This document shows positions 11,604-22,080 of a DNA stretch of 64,000 nucleotides, piece by piece (within the stretch, counting starts at the first letter, position 1; every line of letters begins with the position of its first letter). The notes under the pieces are model-generated. The model searched no databases. It was not told the origin of the DNA and saw only the letters and a list, made by a program, of their open reading frames with translations. Made by a program: the position numbers and the translations under genes. Source of the DNA: Bathynomus jamesi (lineage: Eukaryota; Arthropoda; Malacostraca; Isopoda; Cirolanidae); the NCBI GenBank assembly GCA_023014485.1, contig JAJOZX010007466.1:137501-201500 (forward strand), written 5' to 3'.

Positions 11604-12262
11604 TTGGAGACTTCATTGCACAGGCTAAGAAAAAATGAGGATTTGTTAAATGAATACAATGAGGCCATCCTAAGCTATGTAAAGGAGGGCTATGCTGAAA
11701 GGATGCAAGGTGAGCTAGTGAGCCAGGAGGCACATTATCTGCCACACCATGCAGTGGTACGGCGAGACAAAACTACCACCAAACTGAGGGTAGTTTTTGA
11801 TGGCTCAGCCAAGGACAAAGGTGGTGTGTCCTTGAATGACTGTTTGGATGCTGGGCCAAATTTAAATGCAGATTTATTTTCCTTGTTACTGAGATTCAGG
11901 TTTGGTAGAGTAACATTGACTGCAGATGTGAAGCAAGCCTTTTTGCGGACGAAGTTAAAACCAGACGACAGAGATGCAGTAAGGTATGTGTGTGTGGATA
12001 CGAAAGACTTGTTGAAAAATGAACCTAAGGTTCGAGCATATAGAATGAAGTCATTGTTGTTTGGCCTCAGCTCTAGTCCATTTCTGTTGGCAGCTACTAT
12101 GCAGTACCATTTTAAGAAATATTCTGGTCTATCCTAACACTATTGAACATATAAGGAAAAATTTTTATGTTGATGATTTGCTGTGTTCCGTGGATAATAC
12201 AGAAATGGCTAAACAGATATTCATGGAGGCTAGAGCTATAATGAGGGAGGCTGGCATGGAGC
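11604..12262 (+). pseudogene. BEL-1 reverse transcriptase, 5' half
   Basis: Reverse transcriptase blocks follow in order: LPHHAVVRRD, KLRVVFDGSA, LTADVKQAFLRTKL and SLLFGLSSSPFLLAATM. After a frameshift near 12125, FYVDDLLCSVDN carries the catalytic YVDD. Coding stops at 12262, where BEL-2 is inserted. The remainder of the same domain resumes at 20259 after the duplicated GGAGC. Joining the flanks conceptually keeps the reading frame, which confirms that BEL-1 was there first. Confidence 0.85.
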
Positions 12263-13262
12263 TGTTGAAAAAAGTGGTTAGAAATAACCGCATATATTTC
12301 CAAAGAAAATATAAACAAAATAAATAAAAATAAAAACCCTCGTTTCTAACCAACTAGTGAAGTTGGGTTTCCCTAATTAACCAAAAGAAGGAAAAAAAAA
12401 GTTTCTGGGACAAAGAAAAACGGAGCTTTGCCCAGTCTTGAAAATTTTTGACCGCATGAAGCGGGCCCTTTTTTCTCAAAAAAATTAAAATGCTCGTGGT
12501 TACCCAAACCGGGAAACTGAGTCAACCTTCAAACCTAACAACCTTTAATTAAATCGTATCCTTAATTAATAACCACTGCAATTAATCAAAACCCATGTTT
12601 AACTAAATAGAGGCCTATCAGAACTAGGTGCAAGTAAGTTAAAGAAAATAACTAAGGTAAGAGAAAAACTAGGTACCTAGACGAAACTCGAACCGGGCTA
12701 CAACGGCCCTAACTCAATAATTAAATGGCTGTTATAGCCCCTATTAAAACCTAAAGGCAATATAGCCCTAACTTAACTTAAATAAAACCTTCTAAACCTT
12801 AAACCTTTAAAACCAAAAACTTAAGGGCAATCCAGCCCTAGCCTAACTTAACCTGCAAAACCTAGGTCTGGGAAATAGCCCCTACAAATAAATAACCTAG
12901 CAGTGTGTTAAACAATAACCTAAAACTTAACAACGAAAATTAAAAAAACCTGGAAACTAAATGAAACTTATGAATCAGTTAGAAACTGAAAGGGTAACGT
13001 TCAACTGGCAACTTCATTTTTGGTAAGTCTAAATTAATTTTGATGAATTTAGCTTCACCATAGTTAGTAATCTGGCTGCTGACCAAATTTAACCTGAAAA
13101 CCACTGCAACCTACAGTGAAAAAGTCTGTAGCTGTGTTGACAGTGTCTAAATAGGCCATTATTATTTCTATAATTACCGAGTCTATTTAAAGTAAACTTA
13201 ACCTTAATACTACACCTAAATAAAAATAATATCTCTCAAGCTAAATAATAAATTTTTCAATA
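12263..13262 (+). repeat. BEL-2 5' LTR
   Basis: 1,000 bp starting TGTTGA and ending TCAATA (one change from the perfect inverse TCAACA). It is nearly identical to 19256-20253. Cytosine-rich CCCTAA-like words are scattered through the middle. Confidence 0.95.
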
Positions 13263-13280
13263 TGGCGCCCCCGGGTGGGC
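13263..13280 (+). other. BEL-2 primer-binding site
   Basis: TGGCGCCCCCGGGTGGGC abuts the last base of the LTR. TGG is the complement of the CCA tail of a tRNA. The exact priming tRNA was not identified. Confidence 0.7.
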
Positions 13281-13403
13281 AGTCGAGAAGTTAGTTACCC
13301 TTTTTTGTTTTAATTCTGATACAATAGTTTTAAATCCAGTGAATTAAATTTTTTACATAATCTGAAAATTTAAATATAAATATCATTTATAATAAACCTA
13401 AAA

Positions 13404-14048
13404 ATGGCTAATCAAACTGAAGCCACTCGTGGAAAAAGTATGGAGACCTGGTTGGGAAGTGATGTGGAAGCACTTGAAACTAGTAAACTGGTAAAAAGGA
13501 GGGGAGCAATCAGAACCTCAGCTACTAAACTTTTAGCTACAATCAAAGAGAGATGGGATGATTGGACTGAGGAACAAAAAAATTCACATGCTCGGCTTTT
13601 GTCCTCACAACTGGACAAGTTACAAAATTTAGACGAGGAAATCCTTAGAATGTATGTTTGTTCCGAAGGCTTCTCAGAGGATAAACAAGAAGAACTAGAT
13701 GAAAAAAATAGTTATTACCACTTTGAAATAGATCAAATGATACAAGCATTAACAACTAAAAAAGAAAATAATGCCGAAGCCAAACCTAAACTAAGAATAA
13801 GTACTAAAATTCCTGAGCTTCAAATATTACCATTTGATGGAAATCCCTCTAAATTTCAAAACTTTAAGACCTCATTCAGAAACATTTATGATAACATAGG
13901 TCTTTCCGAAGAAGAGAAATTTGCCTACCTAAAACAACATTTGAGTGGAAACCCTGCCATTCAAATAAACTGCATGCAAGAAAGTAAAACATCTTATGGA
14001 AGCATGGCAGCAGTTGGAGGGCTGTTATGCAACACCAGGCCAAATTAA
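13404..14048 (+). CDS. BEL-2 gag, N-terminal part
   Basis: The frame opens with an ATG (MANQTEATRGKS) about 140 bases after the primer-binding site and codes for about 200 residues: a charged helical N-terminus, then the BEL gag core (LPFDGNPSKFQNF, then LKQHLSGNPAIQ). It ends out of frame after SKTSY near 13997. The next frame (from 13999) continues the expected gag sequence, so a single extra G there is the likely break. In this group gag and pol are normally one polyprotein, so the open frame was probably once continuous. Confidence 0.85.
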   Translation: MANQTEATRGKSMETWLGSDVEALETSKLVKRRGAIRTSATKLLATIKERWDDWTEEQKNSHARLLSSQLDKLQNLDEEILRMYVCSEGFSEDKQEELDEKNSYYHFEIDQMIQALTTKKENNAEAKPKLRISTKIPELQILPFDGNPSKFQNFKTSFRNIYDNIGLSEEEKFAYLKQHLSGNPAIQINCMQESKTSYGSMAAVGGLLCNTRPN

Positions 14049-16623
14049 ATTCTCCATAATAAAATCCCTTTTAACTAAATCCATAATAACCAAAAATTTT
14101 AAATCACTTCATGACTTTCAAGCAGATATGCACTCTACCATAAATTTAATGCAAACTCAAAAATTAGAATTAGAAGATATACTCTTGTATGTATATTATA
14201 ATAAACTAACTCAAGAAACTCAGGAATTTTTAAGAACTTGTGGGTTTAAACTCTATGACCCCTTTAATAATTTTAAAGAAGCAATTGCTGAAGCTACCAA
14301 AACCTTAGCTAATGTTAATTTTGATCTGGAACAAAGTGAGTTAACTACCTTGATACCTAAACAAAAAAGAAACTTCTCTCCAGAACCAGCCAGAAAACCA
14401 TGGTATTCTGGCCAAACTACAGCTGCTCTGGCGGTTTCTACCCAAAGACAATCCTCAAGAAGAGCTCAATATACTGACCAGAGAGAACCTTACTGCAAAT
14501 TGTGTAAGAAAAACTCTCACAGAATCTCAAAATGTGATTCTTTCCCTGAAAGTTGGGATAAACTGAAAAAACTTGCTAAATTAAATTATTGTACTAAATG
14601 TACCTCATCTAAACACCAAGCCAAAGAATGCCCCATTTCTTTACAACCCTGTTCATTTTGTAGGTTTTCTAACCATTTATCCTTCCTTTGTACCAAACAA
14701 AAAGGAAAACCAGAGGAAGATAAGAAAACCAAAACCAGTACGGAAGTAGCTACCCAAAAAGAAAACTCCAAACAAGGGAAACAAGTTACTAACTTATTAA
14801 GTTTAAAAAACACTGATCAAGAAGTAGCATTAATCCCTTCCATGCAAATGAGAATAAGAAACTCAGAAAAATCAATTAAATGCAGAGCACTTTTGGATAA
14901 TTGTAGTCAAGCCAGCTACATTACCAAGGAACTCGTGAAAAAATTAAATCTTCCAACTAAACACTACGAGGAATCCATAACCATAACAGGATTTATAGCC
15001 GACAAGAAACAACCAAATTATGAAGTAGCTATAATTAAATTGGAGGATTCTAGAAACCCTGGAAACTACCAAGAAATAGAAGCTATCATAATTGATGATA
15101 TTAATATTAAATATGAAGTTCCAGGATTACTGAAACTTCAAACTTATTTAAAATCATTAAATTATCAGCTTGCAGATCACTTTGAAGCTGATGAAGTGGC
15201 TGACTTCATGTTAATTTTTGGGGCTGCAACCCACAAACTTTTTGCCCTCAGCAGTCATCAGATTCATACTGCCTCTTGTTATAAATCTCCCTATGGAATA
15301 CTTTTATTGGGTTTCCCTTCAGATTACTACCCTGAAAAAGAAAAAGAACCAATAAGAGATCAGATCAGCTTCTGTATTACCAACCCGCTACCTACTAGTA
15401 CAACTTCTAATGAAGATCTAAAAAAAATTGAACACCAGATTGCACAATTTAGCAAACTAGAAAACTTGGGTATTTCTGGGGATGAACCACTTTCAAACAA
15501 AGAAAAAGATCTGATTGCAAACTTTGAAAAGGAAGTTAAAATAGAAGATGAAAGATTGTCTGTTAAGGTACCATGGAATGACCAAAAAGATAAAATTTCA
15601 CCAAACTTTAACTATGCTATTAGCAGGTTAAAGTCCACTTGCAAAAAATTAAAAAAAGATAACTTAATGCAACCTTATTCAGACATCCTTGAACAACAAT
15701 TCCAGGAAGGAATAATAGAAGAAGTACCTCTAACAGAACACTTAAGACAAGCAGGAAATTTTTTACCTCACTTTCCCGTAGTTCGCCCTGGGGTACAAAC
15801 AACTAAAGTTAGGATTGTAGTAGATCCCTCGGGTAAAAGCAAACCAGAAGAAATAACCGTAAATGATGCTACTGAGGACTGCCCTTCACTCCTACCTCAC
15901 TTAGCAAAATTGTGCATTAAATTAAGGCATGGTAAATATTTGATGATTGGGGACATTCAAAAAGCATATTTACAACTTAAATATCAAACAGAATTTGACT
16001 GCAATGCCCACAAAATTCTGTGGGTAAAGAATACCCAATTGGCTCCAAATGACAACAACCTGATCTGCTATAAATATAGAAGAGTTACCTTTGGCAACAA
16101 AAGCAGTCCATTTTTACTACAACAATCTCCAACACATTTTAATGAACAACAAAACCAAGTGGCAGACTACCTAGCTAACCGCTTTTACATGGACAATGCT
16201 TTAATTAATGCCAACAATCTCTCAGAACTCAAAGACCTTTACAATTATAGTGTAAACACTTTAATTGAATATAATTTGAAGCTATATGAATGGGCCTCTA
16301 ATCACTCAGAACTTCAAGGACTATTTGAAAAACATGACATAGCCTCCTCCGAAGATAAAGAAAATGTAAAACTATTAGGATATGGTTGGAACACAAGTGC
16401 TGATACACTCCATCTAAAAACTGTAAACTTGAACTCAGAAGCCAAAACTAAAAGAGAAATACTAAGTTCTGTGCAATCATTGTTTGATCCAATTGGATTT
16501 GTTGCACCCTTAGTGTTTAAATTAAAACTCTTCATGCAGAAAGTAACAGCTACCAAAAAAAATTGGGATGAATATCTAGAACGGAAATGCTGCGTGAATG
16601 GAAAAAACTTTGTAAAGAAATAA
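13996..16623 (+). CDS. BEL-2 gag C-terminus, protease and reverse transcriptase
   Basis: An 875-residue frame. Residues about 1-130 finish gag. About 165-235 hold Cys/His knuckles (YCKLCKKNSHRISKC, CSFCRFSNHLSFLC). About 295-340 are the retropepsin-like region, RALLDNCSQASYI, with Asp-Asn-Cys where many relatives have Asp-Ser/Thr-Gly. About 560-780 are reverse transcriptase (HFPVVRPG, KVRIVVDPSG, LMIGDIQKAYLQL, FGNKSSPFLL), with YMDN at the usual YVDD position. The frame then reaches the thumb/connection (LFDPIGFVAPL). It leaves frame near 16580, where one base appears to be missing. Confidence 0.9.
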   Translation: MEAWQQLEGCYATPGQIKFSIIKSLLTKSIITKNFKSLHDFQADMHSTINLMQTQKLELEDILLYVYYNKLTQETQEFLRTCGFKLYDPFNNFKEAIAEATKTLANVNFDLEQSELTTLIPKQKRNFSPEPARKPWYSGQTTAALAVSTQRQSSRRAQYTDQREPYCKLCKKNSHRISKCDSFPESWDKLKKLAKLNYCTKCTSSKHQAKECPISLQPCSFCRFSNHLSFLCTKQKGKPEEDKKTKTSTEVATQKENSKQGKQVTNLLSLKNTDQEVALIPSMQMRIRNSEKSIKCRALLDNCSQASYITKELVKKLNLPTKHYEESITITGFIADKKQPNYEVAIIKLEDSRNPGNYQEIEAIIIDDINIKYEVPGLLKLQTYLKSLNYQLADHFEADEVADFMLIFGAATHKLFALSSHQIHTASCYKSPYGILLLGFPSDYYPEKEKEPIRDQISFCITNPLPTSTTSNEDLKKIEHQIAQFSKLENLGISGDEPLSNKEKDLIANFEKEVKIEDERLSVKVPWNDQKDKISPNFNYAISRLKSTCKKLKKDNLMQPYSDILEQQFQEGIIEEVPLTEHLRQAGNFLPHFPVVRPGVQTTKVRIVVDPSGKSKPEEITVNDATEDCPSLLPHLAKLCIKLRHGKYLMIGDIQKAYLQLKYQTEFDCNAHKILWVKNTQLAPNDNNLICYKYRRVTFGNKSSPFLLQQSPTHFNEQQNQVADYLANRFYMDNALINANNLSELKDLYNYSVNTLIEYNLKLYEWASNHSELQGLFEKHDIASSEDKENVKLLGYGWNTSADTLHLKTVNLNSEAKTKREILSSVQSLFDPIGFVAPLVFKLKLFMQKVTATKKNWDEYLERKCCVNGKNFVKK

Positions 16624-17696
16624 ACAAAGTGGAATTTCTGAATTTTCCTAGACAAGCTTTTGAAAATCCCAAACCTCTCATGGAAAATCTTCAACTCCAC
16701 ATCTTTTGTGATGCCAGCCAAGAAGGTTATGCAGTAAGTTGCTATCTAGTTGGAAATGGAAAATCCGAACTAATTTACGCTAAATCAAGAGTCAATCCCA
16801 AATCAAAAAATTGGACCATTTGTAACTTGGAATTAATGGCAATCTGCCTAGGAACCAAAGTCCTAGAATACCTTAAAGAAACCTACCTAGAAGAAAACTC
16901 AGAAAACCAAAAGTTCTTCAAAACAATAATTTGGACAGACTCACAAGTGGCTTTAAATTGGACTGCTCAAAAATCTCTAAAAATGAAATCAATCTTTGTA
17001 AAAAACAGAGTGAAAGACATTCAGGAAGCAACAAGAAACTTAAACCATCACCTGGAATTCAGACATGTAGCAGGAGAAGACAACCCAGCAGACCTACTCA
17101 CCAGACCAATATCTTTCAAGAAATTTCAAAAACTTCTTCACTTTTACCAACATGGTCCCACATTTTTGAGAAATGAAATTGAATGGCCCACCAACTTAAT
17201 TTTTAACCCCCACCAAGAAACCTTACAGACAACAATAAATGTGTGTCAAACAACTTGTAAAGAAATAAATGAAAAAACTCCCTTGTTAAATATGGAAAGA
17301 TTCTCTAACAGGAAAAAACTGGTCAGAATCACTGCCTATGTTCTACGGTTCATAGAAAACTTAAAGTACTTCCGCACTCACAAATATAACCCCAAATGTA
17401 ACCTGACAATGGAAGAACAAATTGCTGTCTTGGAGAAAAATCATACAGCTTACAAAACTAAGGCCACAAATTACTGGCTAAAATTAGTCCAGCAACAACA
17501 TTTCTCAAAAGAAAAAGAAATAATCCACAAACTAAATAAAGGAGAAAAAGTTGAGGACCTAACAAAGCTGCAAAAGAATCTAAAACTCTTCATTGACAAA
17601 GAAGGGTTAGTCAGAACAATGGGGAGATATAAATATGCAACTAACCTTAACTATTCTGCTAGGTATCCTGTACTACTGCCGAAAATTCTCATTTAA
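16587..17696 (+). CDS. BEL-2 RNase H and integrase N-terminus
   Basis: This frame carries on from the previous one after a one-base loss near 16580. RNase H signatures are LHIFCDASQEGYAV, NLELMAI and WTDSQVALNW. They are followed by ADLLTRP, which marks the end of RNase H in BEL/Pao. Helical sequence then leads to the start of the integrase zinc domain. The frame ends at 17696 after a run of A at 17683-17686, where a single missing A would restore it. Confidence 0.9.
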   Translation: MLREWKKLCKEINKVEFLNFPRQAFENPKPLMENLQLHIFCDASQEGYAVSCYLVGNGKSELIYAKSRVNPKSKNWTICNLELMAICLGTKVLEYLKETYLEENSENQKFFKTIIWTDSQVALNWTAQKSLKMKSIFVKNRVKDIQEATRNLNHHLEFRHVAGEDNPADLLTRPISFKKFQKLLHFYQHGPTFLRNEIEWPTNLIFNPHQETLQTTINVCQTTCKEINEKTPLLNMERFSNRKKLVRITAYVLRFIENLKYFRTHKYNPKCNLTMEEQIAVLEKNHTAYKTKATNYWLKLVQQQHFSKEKEIIHKLNKGEKVEDLTKLQKNLKLFIDKEGLVRTMGRYKYATNLNYSARYPVLLPKILI

Positions 17697-19048
17697 CAAC
17701 GTTAATTGTAACTGAATGTCATGCAAAAGCCAGTCATGCAACCTTAGCTACCACATGCAATTTCCTCAGACAGGAATTCTGGATCCCCAAAATAAGGCAA
17801 GTAGTTAAAAAGGTTCTGAAACAATGTCTGTTTTGCCAAAAATACTTTGCCATGGCTTATGAAGTGCCTACTACTGGACCCTTAGTAACGGAACGTTTAA
17901 GCTATGAAAAACCCTTTGAAAAAACTGCCCTTGACTATGTTGGTCCAATTTCTGTCCAGGATGAGAATAACCAATTCATGAAAGTCTACTTATTATTGTT
18001 CACTTGCTGCGCCACCAGATTCACCAGCCTTCACATCTGCACTGACCTTTCTGCTAAAACCTTTTTAAGAGAACTCTACCATTTGTCCTTAAACTACTCC
18101 CTTCCAAAGGTTTTGATTTCAGACAATCAATCCACCTTCAAAAGATCTGAAGATTACCTTAAACATTGGTTCCAAAATGTTCTTGTGTCTCAGTACCTCT
18201 CTGATCATGGTATCCAGTGGAAATTTACAGCAGCCTATTCACCCAGAACCTTAGGAATAGCTGAAAGAATGGTGGGTTTAGTCAAAAGAGCCCTCTATAC
18301 CTCCCTAAAAGGAAGAAAAATCCCGTTAACTGAACTAAAAACAATTGTTCTTGAAATAATGAACACAATTAATTCAAGACCACTCACTTATGTTAATTCA
18401 AATGAAGATCCTTCCTCTGATCTACTAACTCCTTTCAAGTTGCTTTTTGGGTATGACAATACCAAATTCAACTTTTTAACCACTAATGATACCCAAGAAG
18501 CTGTTAATGAAGACGATCAGGTGGATGCTGATTATATGACAACAACAGAGGACAAAGAAAGAAAGAAAATACTGGATTACTTTCATAAGGGAGCTAAACA
18601 ATCTCAAGAAATCAAGAAAAGATGGCGATACGAATATTTGAGTAGTTTGAGGGAAAAAGAATACCAACAACACAAACAACCAGTAAGTAAAGAACCTAAA
18701 GTAGGAGAACTATGTCTCTTAGATGAAAATTCTATGAATCCCAAATACTTCTGGAAGATTGCTGTAATTGAAACATTACACCCAGATGAAGATGGCATAA
18801 TCAGGCATGTAACTGTAAAAACACCCAATGGTCATCTCTCCAGAAGACACATATATCGGTTATACCCACTGGAAATAACTGATAAGCCGAATATTGACCT
18901 GGAAGAACTGGAAAATTCTTCCACAGAATCAGGAACTGTAGATTCTCCTGACACTACTACTGCCGCTACTCAACCCCGACCACAAAGACAAGCTGCAGTT
19001 AGATTTCGGGAAGAACTGCAAAGGAAAATACAGAGTGGATCTTTGTGA
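17686..19048 (+). CDS. BEL-2 integrase
   Basis: Just after the frameshift come the HHCC zinc ligands (ECHAKASHA at about 17718, QCLFCQK at about 17823). The catalytic core has DYVGPI (first Asp), ISDNQSTF (second Asp) and GIAERMV (Glu). The C-terminal part has EPKVGELCLLDE, WKIAVIETL and RRHIYRLYPLE, typical of the small DNA-binding domain. The frame ends at a stop at 19046-19048, 197 bases before the polypurine tract. The D-D-E triad looks intact. Confidence 0.92.
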
Positions 19049-19245
19049 AGACCACAAATAGAAAATTGTAAATAATTGTAAATAGCTATAACTTAGGACC
19101 AACGTTCTACAGAAAAGACGCTTTCATCTTCATATTTCACCTAAAAGGAACTTTTCTGAAGAGCATGTCATTTTCATTAAAAAATAAAAAAAATAAATAA
19201 TAAATAAAATTTCCCAAGAATACAATTCTGGGTAAATTTTTCCCC

Positions 19246-19255
19246 TTGGGGGGAA
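19246..19255 (+). other. BEL-2 polypurine tract
   Basis: The purine run GGGGGGAA directly precedes the TGTTGA start of the 3' LTR, as needed to prime plus-strand DNA. Confidence 0.75.
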
Positions 19256-20253
19256 TGTTGAAAAAAGTGGTTAGAAATAACCGCATATATTTCCAAAGAA
19301 AATATAAACAAAATAAATAAAAATAAAAACCCTCGTTTCTAACCAACTAGTGAAGTTGGGTTTCCCTAATTAACCAAAAGAAGGAAAAAAAAAAGTTTCT
19401 GGGACAAAGAAAAACGGAGCTTTGCCCAGTCTTGAAAATTTTTGACCGCATGAAGCGGGCCCTTTTTTCTCAAAAAAATTAAAATGCTCGTGGTTACCCA
19501 AACCGGGAAACTGAGTCAACCTTCAAACCTAACAACCTTTAATTAAATCGTATCCTTAATTAATAACCACTGCAATTAATCAAAACCCATGTTTAACTAA
19601 ATAGAGGCCTATCAGAACTAGGTGCAAGTAAGTTAAAGAAAATAACTAAGGTAAGAGAAAAACTAGGTACCTAGACGAAACTCGAACCGGGCTACAACGG
19701 CCCTAACTCAATAATTAAATGGCTGTTATAGCCCCTATTAAAACCTAAAGGCAATATAGCCCTAACTTAACTTAAATAAAACCTTCTAAACCTTAAACCT
19801 TTAAAACCAAAAACTTAAGGGCAATCCAGCCCTAGCCTAACTTAACCTGCAAAACCTAGGTCTGGGAAATAGCCCCTACAAATAAATAACCTAGCAGTGT
19901 GTTAAACAATAACCTAAAACTTAACAACGAAAATTAAAAAAACCTGGAAACTAAATGAAACTTATGAATCAGTTAGAAACTGAAAGGGTAACGTTCAACT
20001 GGCAACTTCATTTTTGGTAAGTCTAAATTAATTTTGATGAATTTAGCTTCACCATAGTTAGTAATCTGGCTGCTGACCAAATTTAACCTGAAAACCACTG
20101 CAACCTACAGTGAAAAAGTCTGTAGCTGTGTTGACAGTGTCTAAATAGGCCATTATTATTTCTATAATTACCGAGTCTATTTAAAGTAAACTTAACCTTA
20201 ATACTACACCTAAATAAAAATAATATCTCTCAAGCTAAATAAATTTTTCAATA
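19256..20253 (+). repeat. BEL-2 3' LTR
   Basis: 998 bp, TGTTGA to TCAATA. It differs from the 5' LTR by loss of TAA near the end and one extra A in a poly-A run near 19390. It is followed by the duplicated GGAGC. Confidence 0.95.
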
Positions 20254-20258
20254 GGAGC

Positions 20259-20855
20259 TTAGAAAATGGCAGACCAATCATTCTCAGTTACAACAGTTTA
20301 TAAGTCAGTCCTGTGCAGGACCTGATGCAGCAGAAAGTATTGAGGATTCTGGTATTAAGGAGTTGTGGACAATAGACACAAAGGTGCTAGGCATTGTTTG
20401 GCAGCAAGGAAAGGATTTGTTTACCTTCAATGGGAAATCTTTAGTAGAGCTGGCTGAGAATGAGACAAGGTGGACAAAACGTACAGCTCTTAGTTTGGCT
20501 TCGAAGGTCTTTGATCCTCTTGGATTCGTGGCTCCATTTGTGATAAAGTAAAAAATTTGGTTTCGGAGCCTCTGGGAAATTGGACTTGGTTGGGACCAAG
20601 AGTTATCTGATCATATGGTGGTAAGGTGGAAATTGGTTCAAAGAATTGGCACATCTTGGAGACATTGAAATCCCAAGATGGTACTTTGGAGAGTTGAACA
20701 ATAGTCCAGACAATTTGGAGCTGCACATCTTTTGTGATGCAAGTGAGGAAGCCTATACAACTTGTATTTATATAAGAGGCACATTCAAAGAGGAAGTAAG
20801 TTGCAGGTTGGTTGCTACAAAGAGCAGAGTAGCACCTTTGAAAAGGCTTTCTATT
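20259..20855 (+). pseudogene. BEL-1 reverse transcriptase 3' part and RNase H, truncated
   Basis: After the second GGAGC the BEL-1 frame resumes with the palm/thumb region (VLGIVWQQGKD, LASKVFDPLGFVAPFVIK). With frameshifts near 20550 and 20640 it runs into RNase H (LELHIFCDASEEAYTTCIY, TKSRVAPLKRLSIP). The homology stops abruptly near 20855, before the rest of RNase H and all of integrase, so BEL-1 is truncated at its 3' end. No 3' LTR follows. Confidence 0.8.
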
Positions 20856-21394
20856 CCAAGTTCTATGTTGAAATACCAAATATTCAATTGAACACAACCT
20901 CATATTTTTAACCCTTTGTCGTAATTTGTTGCCATTTAGACATATTAACTTTGCTTAACTCTTACACAGGTTTAATACATACATACATAAGAAAAAAAAT
21001 CTACTCCTTTTGAATCTTTGCAACCATTTGGACGTAGAAGGCGAAGTTCAACATCCTCTCAATAGATGGCTCTGAGAAATTACGCCAGTTATAATTGTGA
21101 AGTAGAAGTGAGTGGACGCCATTTTTTTCGGTAAGTGTTTTTTGTAATATTCATAAGTTTAATCACCATTATTATATTTGTTTTGAATATAATTTCATTC
21201 TAGAAGTATTAAGGAAGCTCCCTGTTTACTTTGTTTAAGTAATATTTTTAGTAACTGTGAAGAAAATACTTTATTCAAAGTTCGTTTGGAAATGGACACA
21301 AAGTTTTCATAGGGTAAATTTCTGTCTTTGGTAAAACGTGTGTCCAATTGGATACATGAAATGAATTTTTCCTTACGATTGTTTTTATGTACTG

Positions 21395-21395
<1 letters not shown>

Positions 21396-21444
<49 letters not shown>
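21396..21444. repeat. (TA)n microsatellite
   Basis: About 24 uninterrupted TA units. Confidence 0.9.
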
Positions 21445-21448
<4 letters not shown>

Positions 21449-21537
21449 AATAAAACCACGAAGGAAAGGAAACACAAAATGGTGCTCAAGCGCTTTCGTC
21501 TAATATTTTTCACGTGTTACTTTCGTGAAATAATTTT

Positions 21538-21640
<103 letters not shown>

Positions 21641-22080
21641 TGTGTACTAACTACCACCCACTAATTACCTTATTAGACCTTTGTTGACTAATGGACACTA
21701 AATTATTTAATTTAGAAATGTTCTTACAAAAAAAAGATTGCTAAAAATGCCTATATATACCTCCTATGCATATTTCAAGTCAAAAAAATGAACCTACGCT
21801 AAAATTAATGGTACTGAATGACAAAGGGTTAAGCTTATGTTACACCATTATTACGAATTTTAAATTAAATTTGCAATGCCAAATTCAGTTTTCTATTACC
21901 AAAATAAATATTCATTACCAAATTTAGGTTAATTTAGTAATTAAAAATGCCGGTTGGCAACCCTGATTATAACAAAAAATTATATTCCTTGTCTATATTT
22001 ATGGCGAAAGAACACTAAACATACTGACATGAATTTGTTACAGATTGGACAAGAGCGAGAATAAGCATCGACTAGACGTG

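Larger units (their letters stand above)
12263..20253 (+). mobile_element. BEL-2: complete BEL/Pao LTR retrotransposon
   Basis: It is 7,991 bp long with LTRs at 12263-13262 and 19256-20253, TSD GGAGC at 12258-12262 and 20254-20258, a primer-binding site directly after the 5' LTR and a polypurine tract before the 3' LTR. The LTRs differ mainly by a 3-bp and a 1-bp indel, so insertion was recent. One gag-pol reading path runs from 13404 to 19048 and is broken by three single-base frameshifts. It sits inside the reverse transcriptase of BEL-1 in the same orientation. Confidence 0.95.
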
